From an uncultured Bacteriovoracaceae bacterium (lineage in GTDB: Bacteria > Bdellovibrionota > Bacteriovoracia > Bacteriovoracales > Bacteriovoracaceae), in assembly GCA_938034385.1 (NCBI GenBank), contig CALHLC010000012.1, forward strand, positions 23,575 to 87,574: DNA of 64,000 nt. Direction: 5' to 3'. Positions 17,077 to 25,893 of the stretch are shown here, piece after piece. The stretch's first letter is position 1. Every line of letters starts with the position of its first letter. The notes under the pieces were generated by a model that had not been told where the DNA came from, made no database searches, and saw only the letters and a list, made by a program, of their open reading frames with translations. The position numbers and the translations under genes were made by a program.

Positions 17077-18085
17077 TACAATCGGTTATCCACGTGTTGA
17101 TTTAGTAGGTGGTACGCTTGATATTTTTCCTATAAATTTCTTATTCAAAGATGTCTTAACAATTAATTTGGCCCTTGATCTTCCAACTCTTGTAACTATA
17201 GAAGAAAATAATACTGACTTTATCAAGGTTGTTTCAAAAAATTATAATAATACAAAGAAAATAAAGTTTTCTGAATTAAATGAGGATATTTTCTTTTCAG
17301 ACAATGAATTTAGTACAGATCAGTTTGAAGAACTAAGCTTTGTTTTTTTGATTATTAGTTATTTTAAATTAAAGACTGGAGTGACGATAGAGATTGATGC
17401 TCAGGCACCTCATGGAGCAGGCCTTGGAGGTTCTTCAACTTTAGGGGTTACACTCTATAAGGCCCTCGCGAATTTTACTGGTTCTCGTTTCGAGAAGCTT
17501 CAAGCGATTAAAATTGTTCAAAAGTTTGAAGCTTTGATTTTAAATCAAGGAATGCCGGGATACCAAGATTATTATCCTGCCTTGTTTGGTGGAATCCTTG
17601 CATTGAAATCAAATATTACCGAAATTGAAGTTCAGCAGCTCTATTGCTCTGAGTTTGAAGACTACTTATTAGAAAACGTTACTCTTGGCTTCACAGGTAA
17701 GAATAGAAGTAGTGGTATTAATAATTGGGGAATGTATAAGAATTTCTTTGATGGAGATCGGTCAGTTAAACAGGGATTAAAAAAAATCAATGAAGTTTCA
17801 AAAAGTTGCTATGAAGCTATCATTAATAAGAAATATGAAAAATCTTTAGAGTTTGTAGCTCAAGAGGGCCTTTTAAGAGAAAGTCTTTTTCCTGGGATTT
17901 TGACTAGTGAGCAAGAGAAATTAAAAACTGATTTGATGAAAATTGGGGCAAATCTTAAAATTTGTGGGGCAGGTGGAGGCGGATGTTTCATCATCATTGG
18001 AAATAATAAAAATGAAATTCGCTCTTTATTAGAGCAACACCAGATGCGTAAATTAGAGTTTAAAGTCCAAGGACCTCTACAATGA
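17069..18085 (+). CDS. GHMP-family sugar kinase
   Basis: A 338-residue GHMP kinase. The ATP-binding motif Pro-His-Gly-Ala-Gly-Leu-Gly-Gly-Ser-Ser-Thr is at 114-124, and the C-terminal glycine-rich motif Gly-Ala-Gly-Gly-Gly-Gly-Cys-Phe is near residue 300. The N-terminal Pro-Arg-Val-Asp-Leu-Val-Gly-Gly-Thr-Leu-Asp matches the heptose/fucose kinase subgroup, whose usual form is Pro-x-Arg-x-Asp-x-x-Gly-Gly-x-x-Asp. Substrate is therefore probably a sugar or sugar phosphate, such as heptose 7-phosphate for LPS. Its coupling to hpt and tdk is unusual, and a nucleoside-derived substrate cannot be excluded. Confidence 0.75.
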   Translation: MANTIGYPRVDLVGGTLDIFPINFLFKDVLTINLALDLPTLVTIEENNTDFIKVVSKNYNNTKKIKFSELNEDIFFSDNEFSTDQFEELSFVFLIISYFKLKTGVTIEIDAQAPHGAGLGGSSTLGVTLYKALANFTGSRFEKLQAIKIVQKFEALILNQGMPGYQDYYPALFGGILALKSNITEIEVQQLYCSEFEDYLLENVTLGFTGKNRSSGINNWGMYKNFFDGDRSVKQGLKKINEVSKSCYEAIINKKYEKSLEFVAQEGLLRESLFPGILTSEQEKLKTDLMKIGANLKICGAGGGGCFIIIGNNKNEIRSLLEQHQMRKLEFKVQGPLQ

Positions 18086-18963
18086 AAAAGTCGATTGCTG
18101 GAATAGGTGTTGGAAGCGGGAGAAAAGAGAGCTTTTATTTTAGTGTTTTAGAGTTTTTTGAAAAAGAAAACAGATGGTTTTTGAAAACTTGTCAGCAATT
18201 AAGAGAGTTTGAATATCCTGAAACAGAAGATAGTCTTCTTGCTTGGATTAATGATTTTGATCTCTCTACTGTGATTGTAGACTTTCCTCTTAGCATGCCG
18301 CCATGCTTTGATTGTAAACTAGATTGTCCAGGATCAGTAAAATGTCCAGAGCCTGAAGTGATTGCAAAAAGAAAAACCATTGAAGATCTTTTAAGAGATG
18401 ATCAAGATAAAATAGAAAACAATCCTAAGAAATATGAAAAAGAGAGACTCAATAACTCTTCACTACTTCTGTCTAAATCTTTGAAAAGAAAATTAAGAAA
18501 AGGCTTTGTTCCTTATTGGAATAGAGTAGAGGATGTTGACTTATGGATTGACTATCATGATGATTTGATGAGTTTTTTCAAAAAAGGGCTTTCATCTTTT
18601 GGAAATGAGAACTCTATTCAGGTCTTAAGGTTTAAGTATCTTGAAAGGCACTTTCCTAAAAGCGTAAAAGTTTTAGAGACGAACTATGAAGTTGCATTGA
18701 TAGAGTTAAAAAGACATAAGGTTATAAGTTCTAAAGACTTAGCATTACTAGGAACATTTGATTCTTCTGATTTAGCTCGAGAGAGCATAGTAAAGAAGAT
18801 AGAAAAAAAGTTTGATCTCTTTATCTATGAAAAGGATAGAGAAACATTGATTAAGCGCCCTAGGGCCTTTAAAAGCCTCTTGTTAACGTTGGCAGGGCTT
18901 GAAACACAAACGCTTCAGGATAAAGATTTCTTTATTTCTAATTTTGATTATTCAAATACTTGA
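18082..18963 (+). CDS. Conserved-looking protein of unknown function, RNase H-like start
   Basis: A 293-residue soluble protein overlapping the GHMP kinase by 4 nt (ATGA). The N-terminus (Ile-Ala-Gly-Ile-Gly-Val-Gly-Ser-Gly) and the strand Thr-Val-Ile-Val-Asp-Phe-Pro-Leu-Ser-Met-Pro resemble the RNase H-like DUF429 fold, where Asp residues bind metal. Directly after lies a cysteine cluster, Cys-Phe-Asp-Cys-Lys-Leu-Asp-Cys with another Cys six residues on, which could bind zinc or an Fe-S cluster. The rest is Lys/Glu-rich and helical. Assignment to DUF429 is tentative. Its 3' end overlaps the convergent lipoprotein gene by 16 nt. Confidence 0.55.
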   Translation: MKKSIAGIGVGSGRKESFYFSVLEFFEKENRWFLKTCQQLREFEYPETEDSLLAWINDFDLSTVIVDFPLSMPPCFDCKLDCPGSVKCPEPEVIAKRKTIEDLLRDDQDKIENNPKKYEKERLNNSSLLLSKSLKRKLRKGFVPYWNRVEDVDLWIDYHDDLMSFFKKGLSSFGNENSIQVLRFKYLERHFPKSVKVLETNYEVALIELKRHKVISSKDLALLGTFDSSDLARESIVKKIEKKFDLFIYEKDRETLIKRPRAFKSLLLTLAGLETQTLQDKDFFISNFDYSNT

Positions 18964-19874
18964 AGTCTTTCAAATGAGACCTGAATGGAATCTTCACTTA
19001 ATCCACCTTCTTCAGGTTTTTTAAGGGTTTGTGTGAAGTCAGTTCCACCAATACCATTAGAAATATCTTCCTCTGTAGTGTTATTTAGAACAACACCAGT
19101 AAGTTCTACTAAACTATTTGCACTAACTTCGAAGGACTCGTTAATATGTACTCTAAGCCCAGAGTAGGCGATAGGTTTATTTCCTGTTGAAATAGTGACA
19201 TTTTTTATGAAGTATCTTGGAAAATATGTTTCAGATTCTTTATCTGTATCCTCGTAGATCTCAAGTGAAATAGTGATATCTTTTAAAGAAGCTTGAGTAT
19301 ATGTTAGTTCTACTTTTTTACCTGTTAGTTCTCGTTCATCTTCTGGGTCAAGGCGAGTCGTTATATCTTCAGTACTGGATGATATTTTCATTAAAGCAGA
19401 AACAACACCTTGAGGTTTAAATGATCTCTTATCAAGCTTTGGTTCCCATTTCTTTAGAGCTTCAAGGATATTTTGTGCTACTTCAGGACAACCAAAAGAT
19501 TCACAATTATGTTTATCAGCTGCTGATCTTAAATGAAGTCTTGAGTTGTCTATTTTGGCGATATTTACTTTTCCTTGTGAAATAATAGAATCATGGCTTC
19601 TAGCAATCTTAGCATCTGCAAAATAGGGACTAGCAGGTGTCTCAGCATTTGAGTTATGACATTCTATACAATAATTCCTAAGTACTGGATGAACATGTTC
19701 CTGAAAAGCTAGAACAGACTCTATGTAAGTATTATCAGAACCTTCAGGAATATCATCTACCGTAGGTTCATCAACTCCACCATTGCTTCCACCAGTATCA
19801 GTAACAGTCAAATCGGTTTCAGGTTTACAAGAAACAAATCCAAAAAGTAATGAAAAAATAATTAAAAATTTCAT
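18948..19874 (-). CDS. Monoheme cytochrome c-like lipoprotein
   Basis: A 308-residue predicted lipoprotein with a Phe-Val-Ser-Cys lipobox (Cys16). A Gly/Asp-rich linker is followed by a single heme-attachment motif Cys-Ile-Glu-Cys-His at 69-73, in the setting Asn-Tyr-Cys-Ile-Glu-Cys-His-Asn-Ser. That is like small c-type domains in large exported proteins. The C-terminal 170 residues are beta-rich and unrecognised. It is the last gene of a four-gene minus-strand operon with a Tat substrate, a lipoprotein and another CxxCH protein, so it likely acts with them in the periplasm or on the membrane face. Confidence 0.7.
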   Translation of the reverse strand: MKFLIIFSLLFGFVSCKPETDLTVTDTGGSNGGVDEPTVDDIPEGSDNTYIESVLAFQEHVHPVLRNYCIECHNSNAETPASPYFADAKIARSHDSIISQGKVNIAKIDNSRLHLRSAADKHNCESFGCPEVAQNILEALKKWEPKLDKRSFKPQGVVSALMKISSSTEDITTRLDPEDERELTGKKVELTYTQASLKDITISLEIYEDTDKESETYFPRYFIKNVTISTGNKPIAYSGLRVHINESFEVSANSLVELTGVVLNNTTEEDISNGIGGTDFTQTLKKPEEGGLSEDSIQVSFERLQVFE

Positions 19875-19879
19875 CGATT

Positions 19880-21442
19880 TTAAGCATGTTCCTTAACAAC
19901 TAATACGGAATTTAAAGTTGCTGGATCTGAGAAAGGATTAGTTAGACCTAACCTTTTTAGAACCGCATCTAATTGATTTATTTTACCATGCATATTTAAA
20001 TAATTAGCGGCCATTGCAATGCTTTTAGTTGTTTGGTTATTACTAATTGCATTAGCTCCAAGCTCAATTGCACCGGCTTCTGTAAATCCACCAATTTGAT
20101 GAGTCGTAAATTCTTCTTTATAACCTTTAGGGTGGTAAGTTGCGAGGATTTCTCCTCCTACACTGGCATCTTCAACTCTATTTGCATAAAAACCAGCTCC
20201 AGAAATATCAGAGTTTCCACTTAATGCTCCACCTCTACAAGAAGCAGAACCATCAGTTGTTATTTGCATAGTGAAGCTTTTTCCTTCTTTGACTGCTGCA
20301 GCGATTATTTTACCAACTAATAAAGCTGCTTCATATCGCTTATTATGCCCACTTCGATCATTTCCGGCGTTAGCACCATTGTGATAATCATATCCACCTA
20401 AGACTATTCCTCCTGCTCTTGCATTGCCTTTTAATACTAATTTGGTAATTGCAGCTTTTTGAAAGTCATTCCCAAAGGCCGTTGTATAGATTGCATCTCC
20501 AGCTGGACTAATTTGAGTAATATCATTTCCAAAAACAGTTGAGTTTGCTTTGTAATAGCCACATTCAATCAAGGTTTTCAATTGATCTGAAACTGTTTGT
20601 TTTTTAAATGATGCTAATCTTCTTGCACTCATTTTCTCAGCTGCTTGTAAAATTTTCTTGGCTTCATCTTCACTAAGGTTTTGAGCAATAACTCCTAGGT
20701 CTACGAGCCCATTAACTGAAGATGGATTGTTTGAAATCGGAGTAGAGGAGTATTTATTAATATTTCCTGCAGACTTTGATCTAATTCCATTGACTGTACT
20801 TCCTGTACCAATTAATTCGGTAAGTTTTCCTGCACCTGTTATTTCTCGAATAATATTATTACATGAACTCTGACTGTTTGAGTTGTCATTTTCAGATCTA
20901 GCAACAATGGAAATAAATTTTAATTTTCCTTTCAAGTCAGCTACGTCTATTCCATTATCTTGAAAAGCTTTAAGTAGGCCCTTGTAAAATGAAGAGTCTG
21001 TATGGATATCAGCACCAAAGTCAGAAGTCGTATTGTCCTTAGAAGGAATAATTCCTGGTGAAAATCCAAATTTAGCATAACCGGCTGCTGATAATGGAGC
21101 ACCATTTTTTCTATAAGGAACAAAGGCTCCTCCTAGACAAGCACCACCTGCTAATTCAATATGAAAATTTCCTGCAAACTCATCAGTTGCTGGAGTATTA
21201 CCATTATCTCCACATTTTTTTTCCATGTCTTGAGCATTGGCTTTATTAGAAATCAAAGATAGGATTCCAGGAAGAGCAAGCATTGAATATCCACCAAGGA
21301 CACTCACTCCCATAAAGTCTCTTCTTGAGTACATCTTTTCATGTTCGCGAATGAACTCATATTGTTCCTTGTCTTCTTTACGAAGTCTTTCGAGTTCTTG
21401 CTTAATTAAAAACTTTTCAAATTTTGTTAATTTATTGCTCAT
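19880..21442 (-). CDS. Tat-exported DUF1501-like protein
   Basis: A 520-residue protein with an unusual N-terminus: about 38 charged helical residues precede the twin-arginine motif Ser-Arg-Arg-Asp-Phe-Met-Gly, then a hydrophobic stretch ends in Ala-Asn-Ala-Gln. The mature part includes Gly-Gly-Tyr-Asp-Tyr-His-Asn-Gly, then a helix and an Ile-Thr-Thr-Asp-Gly-Ser strand. That layout recalls DUF1501 proteins (alkaline-phosphatase-like fold, often Tat-exported and next to cytochrome-domain proteins). A GGAGAA ribosome site supports the ATG at 21442. It is probably folded with cofactor or metal before export. The family assignment is moderate. Confidence 0.6.
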   Translation of the reverse strand: MSNKLTKFEKFLIKQELERLRKEDKEQYEFIREHEKMYSRRDFMGVSVLGGYSMLALPGILSLISNKANAQDMEKKCGDNGNTPATDEFAGNFHIELAGGACLGGAFVPYRKNGAPLSAAGYAKFGFSPGIIPSKDNTTSDFGADIHTDSSFYKGLLKAFQDNGIDVADLKGKLKFISIVARSENDNSNSQSSCNNIIREITGAGKLTELIGTGSTVNGIRSKSAGNINKYSSTPISNNPSSVNGLVDLGVIAQNLSEDEAKKILQAAEKMSARRLASFKKQTVSDQLKTLIECGYYKANSTVFGNDITQISPAGDAIYTTAFGNDFQKAAITKLVLKGNARAGGIVLGGYDYHNGANAGNDRSGHNKRYEAALLVGKIIAAAVKEGKSFTMQITTDGSASCRGGALSGNSDISGAGFYANRVEDASVGGEILATYHPKGYKEEFTTHQIGGFTEAGAIELGANAISNNQTTKSIAMAANYLNMHGKINQLDAVLKRLGLTNPFSDPATLNSVLVVKEHA

Positions 21443-21461
21443 ACGTTCTCCGAGTTATTTT

Positions 21462-22103
21462 TTATAACATCCAAATTGGCAAACTAGATAAAGTACCTAG
21501 GCATGTTGAAAAAACTATTTTATTTAATTTTTGAGTATTATTACCGGCTCCAGAATTAATTGAATTAATAGTAATTAGAAATTCTTTTATTGCCTCATTT
21601 TGAAAAGCAATATCTTCACGACCCCAGAAATTTCGAACAAAACCTTCAGCAATGGCCTGAGGATTAATTGAGCTTGCACTAAGTCCTGGCACGATTTCTT
21701 GATACCTTGCTGGAGTATTTTTAAATTCATTGCAATACTCAGCTGCTAAAAGAGCGACTGCTTTTTGAGCAGAAGCGTTATACTTATTTAGTTCATTTGC
21801 ATTTGGTAGTGATGATTTTAAGTCAGCGTAAGCAGCTTGGATTCTAGGATTTGTACTAGCAATTCCTGTTAAATTACTCATCGTCTGATTAAGAGCTGAA
21901 TAAGTTTTCATTCCTACACTGGAAACGAATCGATCTGGATCGTGAGCATCTCCAATTTTTGGGTGAGTGGTCGGAGTTGTTGTTGGGGGAGTACTTTTTC
22001 CATCTACAACTTCTTCAATACCAGTTTCACCTTGAACACCTCTAACTTTTCCTAAACAAGACATAAGTAAAAGTACTAAAATTGTGTGTGATAACATTTT
22101 CAT
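21462..22103 (-). CDS. Hypothetical lipoprotein with Thr/Pro linker
   Basis: A 213-residue predicted lipoprotein with a Leu-Met-Ser-Cys lipobox (Cys16) followed by a Pro-Pro-Thr-Thr-Thr-Pro-Thr-Thr linker and a helical Ala/Asn-rich domain. It has only one mature cysteine pair candidate and no CxxCH motif. The linker resembles those in the triheme lipoprotein encoded divergently at 23492. An AAGGAT ribosome site lies upstream of the ATG. It lies between the CxxCH protein and Tat protein genes with gaps of 10 and 19 nt, so it is co-transcribed. Confidence 0.65.
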   Translation of the reverse strand: MKMLSHTILVLLLMSCLGKVRGVQGETGIEEVVDGKSTPPTTTPTTHPKIGDAHDPDRFVSSVGMKTYSALNQTMSNLTGIASTNPRIQAAYADLKSSLPNANELNKYNASAQKAVALLAAEYCNEFKNTPARYQEIVPGLSASSINPQAIAEGFVRNFWGREDIAFQNEAIKEFLITINSINSGAGNNTQKLNKIVFSTCLGTLSSLPIWML

Positions 22104-22113
22104 ATATAAATCC

Positions 22114-23253
22114 TTACTCTTGATAACAAGTTACTGTAGCTGCCATTTTTTGAAATAAATTTTTCATATTATAATTATTATTTGTAAACTCTACTCCAAG
22201 CGTTGATACAATGCTTCTCTCTTTGGCAGAAACAGGCTTGTGAAGACAAATTTTTTCAAATACTTTTTGACTCATACATTTTGAAAAGATAGATGAGTTT
22301 GTTAATGATTTCCCAAGAGATTTTAGGCCATTACCAGATTGATTTCCTTTAAAGTTAAAATCTTTAGTAACACCTTTTGAGTAATAATTAATCCAAGAAT
22401 CATTTACAGTTTTAAAACCTGTTCTATTATTTTCTGGGTTAATATTGTATTTCTCATGAACACTATTAGGAGTATATGCAAGTTGATTATTATCAAAAGA
22501 ATAGTGAGCAAAGGCTCCTCTCATTGCATCCATAGCCGTATGACATGACATACAATATGTTTGGTGTAGATCTGGTACTGATTCATTTGGAATTAAGAAA
22601 ACATCTCTTCCAATTTTTTGACCTGGTCTAGTACTATCTCCAGTTTGCTCCATTTCTGAACAAAACAAGTGGTTATTTATGAATTTTATTGCAGCTCTAT
22701 TTGTTCCTGCTTCTAAGAAGCTTTGAGCAAAGCCTCGTGTTGTAAAAATTCCTGCAGTTGCATCTGGTGCAATTCCATAAACGTTTGAAATCGTATCAGG
22801 TTCTAATTTTTGAGCGAGGTTAACATTGTCGGTAGTTGCTCTAACATAGTGAGCATTATTATTTCTTCTGATAGCGGCTACGCCATCTACTTTGTAAAGA
22901 AGGTCAGCAGTGAAGATTTTGTTAAATGGTTCATCATCTCTAATCATACCAATTAAAGTTGCAGAGGCATCAGTTAATTCTCCGTCTATACTATTTGCAT
23001 TTTCAGGGTCAAAAAACTTTTTTGACCACTCTAGAAGAGTAATATTGTAAAACGAATCTACTTTTGTAGCTTCAGCAGCAGCGCCAGCTTTATTGCCTTG
23101 GTCTAATAATGTTTTCATTTTTACGATGACAGGGTCATTGGTTCTGGTTTGAGCTCCAGCGATTCTTTCATACATCTCCATTGCTAATTGCAAATTTGTT
23201 AAGCTATAAGCTGATGGTATAAAAATAATAAACATGGCTAAAAAAAGTTTCAT
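22114..23253 (-). CDS. Exported c-type cytochrome-like protein
   Basis: A 379-residue secreted protein: signal peptide 1-17 ending Ser-Ala-Tyr-Ser, a helical N-terminal domain, and one heme motif Cys-Met-Ser-Cys-His at 234-238 followed by Thr-Ala-Met-Asp-Ala-Met. A pair of further cysteines is present, Cys-Ser-Glu at about 198 and two near the C-terminus. I chose the ATG at 23253, with a GAGGAAA ribosome site; the frame runs 10 codons further upstream without a family reason. It is the first gene of the four-gene heme-protein operon and reads away from the divergent triheme gene. Confidence 0.7.
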   Translation of the reverse strand: MKLFLAMFIIFIPSAYSLTNLQLAMEMYERIAGAQTRTNDPVIVKMKTLLDQGNKAGAAAEATKVDSFYNITLLEWSKKFFDPENANSIDGELTDASATLIGMIRDDEPFNKIFTADLLYKVDGVAAIRRNNNAHYVRATTDNVNLAQKLEPDTISNVYGIAPDATAGIFTTRGFAQSFLEAGTNRAAIKFINNHLFCSEMEQTGDSTRPGQKIGRDVFLIPNESVPDLHQTYCMSCHTAMDAMRGAFAHYSFDNNQLAYTPNSVHEKYNINPENNRTGFKTVNDSWINYYSKGVTKDFNFKGNQSGNGLKSLGKSLTNSSIFSKCMSQKVFEKICLHKPVSAKERSIVSTLGVEFTNNNYNMKNLFQKMAATVTCYQE

Positions 23254-23371
23254 AAGTTTTCCTCTTAAGGATAATTTTATCATCTTATCAATTTCCTATC
23301 GGTGAAATAGTTAAAAACTTTAGTGATTTTAGCTAATTAGCAAATCTATCAAGTTTAGAAAGCGGCAATTT

Positions 23372-23450
23372 TTCTGGGCATAAAATGGTATCAAACTAAA
23401 ATGGGCACAAATTTCGTTGGCATAAATTATAAGGCAAAATTTCTGGGCAT
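23372..23450. promoter_or_regulatory. Repeated TGGGCAT-like elements in a divergent promoter region
   Basis: The 238-nt gap between the two divergent heme-protein operons contains TTCTGGGCAT twice (23372-23381 and 23441-23450). Two related elements lie between them: TGGGCAC at about 23402 and TTGGCAT at 23417-23423. Four G-rich motifs of one type within 80 nt are notable in such AT-rich DNA and may be binding sites for a shared regulator of both arms. Spacing does not match a sigma-54 -24/-12 promoter. Confidence 0.4.
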
Positions 23451-23491
23451 TACTTGAGAGTATTAAGCGGTAATTGAGAGGAAAATATCAC

Positions 23492-24664
23492 ATGATAGAT
23501 ATTAAGCTGTTTTATCGTATAATTTTATCAATGAAGATTTTAATAATACTCTTATTTACCTTTTCCTGTAAGCCAATAAGAAACTCATCTGAAGAATATG
23601 GTAGAGGTCCTTCAACTGTACCTGGCGAAGAAAGTCCTGAGTTTCTTGCAGCTAAAGAGTTAATTGATTCGAAGTGTGTAAGTTGTCATACAAGTTATCA
23701 CAACTCATGGAAGAACTCTTCTGAGAAAAGCTTGATCGACTCGAGATATATTGTTGCTGGAAAACCAGTCGAGTCAAAATTATATCAAAGTTTATTTAAT
23801 GGCGGGATTAATACTGGAAGCTTAATGCCTAAAGAAGATAGTGAATTCTCTGAAGAGGAAAAGAAAGTTATTTTAGATTGGATTGTTTCAATAAAAGAAG
23901 AAGAAGCTCCTCCTACAACGACGCCTACAACACCGACAACAAAACCAGGTGTTGTTTCATCAGTAGAAGGGACAGAAGAATTTAAAAAATTCTTTAACTT
24001 AGTAGAACAAAAATGTATTTGGTGCCATGATACAAATGATAAGTATGAAACAAGTCCTAGCTTCAGGTTAACAACTGCTCAACAATGGTTAGAAGCAACA
24101 GTTGATGGTGCTGCATTAATAGTAGATGGTGATAAAGATTCATCTCAGTTTTATGATTCTATTGCTGACGGAGGAAATTCTAGAATGCCACCAGAGGGAC
24201 TTCCTAAATTAACTTCTTCACAAGTAAAGATTGTTGAAGATTTTATTGCAAGTGCGAGTGTAACGACAACGACGACTTCAACTTCAACGACAACAACCTC
24301 AACTACTGAGCCAGGTCAGACAACCTCAACCACCTTAGCTAATAATGCTCGGTGGATCGCTGCAAGGGATGTAATAAATCAAAACTGTACAGGTTGTCAC
24401 CACGCTACTAGTAATGGTTTTAGGACTGCCGGTGTAAATCAATTATTAAACTTAACAGAAGCTGAATTTATCGACCTTGAAAATAATGACAATTTTATAA
24501 ATCAAGGAAATGCTGCTGCGTCTATTTTCTATATTCGAACTAAGATCGCGGGAAAAACTCCAGCTGGTAATACAAATATGCCGAGAAATGGAGGATCATC
24601 TGATGGTTCTGAATTATCAGAAGCTGATGGCAAGATTTTAGCTGACTGGATAAACGGACTTTAA
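23492..24664 (+). CDS. Triheme c-type cytochrome lipoprotein (three tandem domains)
   Basis: A 390-residue predicted lipoprotein (Phe-Ser-Cys lipobox, Cys26) made of three tandem mono-heme modules. Heme motifs are Cys-Val-Ser-Cys-His (62-66), Cys-Ile-Trp-Cys-His (175-179) and Cys-Thr-Gly-Cys-His (299-303). Each is followed about 45-75 residues later by a Met-Pro, the likely distal axial ligand: Leu-Met-Pro-Lys, Arg-Met-Pro-Pro and Asn-Met-Pro-Arg. Modules are joined by Thr/Pro and Thr/Ser linkers. I took the ATG at 23492, supported by AGGAAA; an in-frame ATG at 23531 would also leave a functional signal. It would carry electrons at the envelope, upstream of a CxxCH beta-barrel protein. Confidence 0.8.
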   Translation: MIDIKLFYRIILSMKILIILLFTFSCKPIRNSSEEYGRGPSTVPGEESPEFLAAKELIDSKCVSCHTSYHNSWKNSSEKSLIDSRYIVAGKPVESKLYQSLFNGGINTGSLMPKEDSEFSEEEKKVILDWIVSIKEEEAPPTTTPTTPTTKPGVVSSVEGTEEFKKFFNLVEQKCIWCHDTNDKYETSPSFRLTTAQQWLEATVDGAALIVDGDKDSSQFYDSIADGGNSRMPPEGLPKLTSSQVKIVEDFIASASVTTTTTSTSTTTTSTTEPGQTTSTTLANNARWIAARDVINQNCTGCHHATSNGFRTAGVNQLLNLTEAEFIDLENNDNFINQGNAAASIFYIRTKIAGKTPAGNTNMPRNGGSSDGSELSEADGKILADWINGL

Positions 24665-24711
24665 TTATTCTTTCTTTACAGACCTCTTAAACATTCGAAA
24701 TAATAAGCTTA

Positions 24712-25893
24712 GTGCTAAAGTTAATTATTACACTCATTTTATTTATAAGTTCAAGTGCGTATTCATATGCTAATTTCATAGGCTATGGATATGGGAGCTG
24801 TTTAACTTGTCATTATAATGCATTTGGAAATGGTCCATTAAATGATTATGGGCGGGCCCTTGGTGCAACCATGGTGGCCGGGAGATTGTTTACTTCTAAT
24901 TCGACAGATGAAGAAAAGCTTGCTTCCAGATCTGGCTTCTTTTTTAATACACCAAAACAAACTTGGTTAAGGCCATCTATTGATTATAGAGGTTTATATC
25001 TTCCATCAAGCGGTGGTAGTGAAGCTCGTTATCTTCACATGCAAACAGATTTAAATGTGGTTTTAAAGTTTTCAGAAGATAAGTTATGGATGTCAGGAAC
25101 TATAGGTTTGGCTCCAGCCGCAAGTTCACCAGGAGTTCCTCCAGGAGAGCAAACTTTATATTCTAGGGAGCATTACCTAGCTTATGCTCTTGGCGATCGT
25201 CACAGAATTTACCTTGGAAAAACTGATCCTCTTTATGGCCTACGGATTCCAGATCACACTGTAACCGCAAAACGAGGAATAGGATTAGCTGAAAATGATC
25301 AAACCTATGGACTTACATATCACTGGTACTCAAATAAAATAGAAGGTGGAATACAGATTTTTGCAGGAGATGTTTTAGTAAATGAAGCAGGAAACTTTTT
25401 AGGAGCTTCAACTAAGCATGAATTTTCTCTTTCTGAAAAAGCAAGAATAGGAGCATCTGTTTATTATGGTACTCATGATACATCTACTAAATTAATGGCG
25501 GCACTTCATTCAAAGCTAGGTTTCAGAAAGGGATCAAGTTTATTAGCTGAATTTGGAATGATGATAAAAACAGATTCATTGACCTCCGGAGCGACACAAG
25601 ATACACAGCTGATGTATGGATTTGTACAAAATTCAATAAACTTATTTCGAGGCTTTAACTTATTACAAACATTTGATTACGGAAATACGACTTTTACAAG
25701 TAGTACTGGAGCTGCAGCAAGTTCTCTGCCTTTTTCTAATTGGCAAGTTTTACTAGGTTTTCAATTTTTTCCAATTCAAAGAATGGAGTGGAGAGCTGAG
25801 ATAGGTTTATTGCGAAGGTATGGAGAAGATCAAGGAAAAGGAAATAAAGAGGATAGTAAGCAAATACTCTTACAGACACATATATGGTTATAA
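24712..25893 (+). CDS. Predicted outer-membrane beta-barrel with an N-terminal CxxCH motif
   Basis: A 393-residue protein read from a GTG at 24712. A signal peptide (to about residue 20) is followed at once by Gly-Ser-Cys-Leu-Thr-Cys-His (heme motif at 30-34) and Asn-Asp-Tyr-Gly-Arg-Ala-Leu. The remaining 330 residues alternate polar and aromatic/glycine residues in many short strands and end in His-Ile-Trp-Leu, as in outer-membrane barrels. A barrel with a single covalent heme site near its periplasmic mouth would suit electron transfer across the outer membrane, with the triheme protein as donor. This is inference; no named family is recognised. The ribosome site is weak. Confidence 0.65.
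   Translation: MLKLIITLILFISSSAYSYANFIGYGYGSCLTCHYNAFGNGPLNDYGRALGATMVAGRLFTSNSTDEEKLASRSGFFFNTPKQTWLRPSIDYRGLYLPSSGGSEARYLHMQTDLNVVLKFSEDKLWMSGTIGLAPAASSPGVPPGEQTLYSREHYLAYALGDRHRIYLGKTDPLYGLRIPDHTVTAKRGIGLAENDQTYGLTYHWYSNKIEGGIQIFAGDVLVNEAGNFLGASTKHEFSLSEKARIGASVYYGTHDTSTKLMAALHSKLGFRKGSSLLAEFGMMIKTDSLTSGATQDTQLMYGFVQNSINLFRGFNLLQTFDYGNTTFTSSTGAAASSLPFSNWQVLLGFQFFPIQRMEWRAEIGLLRRYGEDQGKGNKEDSKQILLQTHIWL

Noticed and set aside
23400..23440. Possible sigma-54 promoter (TGGCA-like motifs)
   Set aside because: No pair has the fixed GG/GC spacing of -24/-12 elements.
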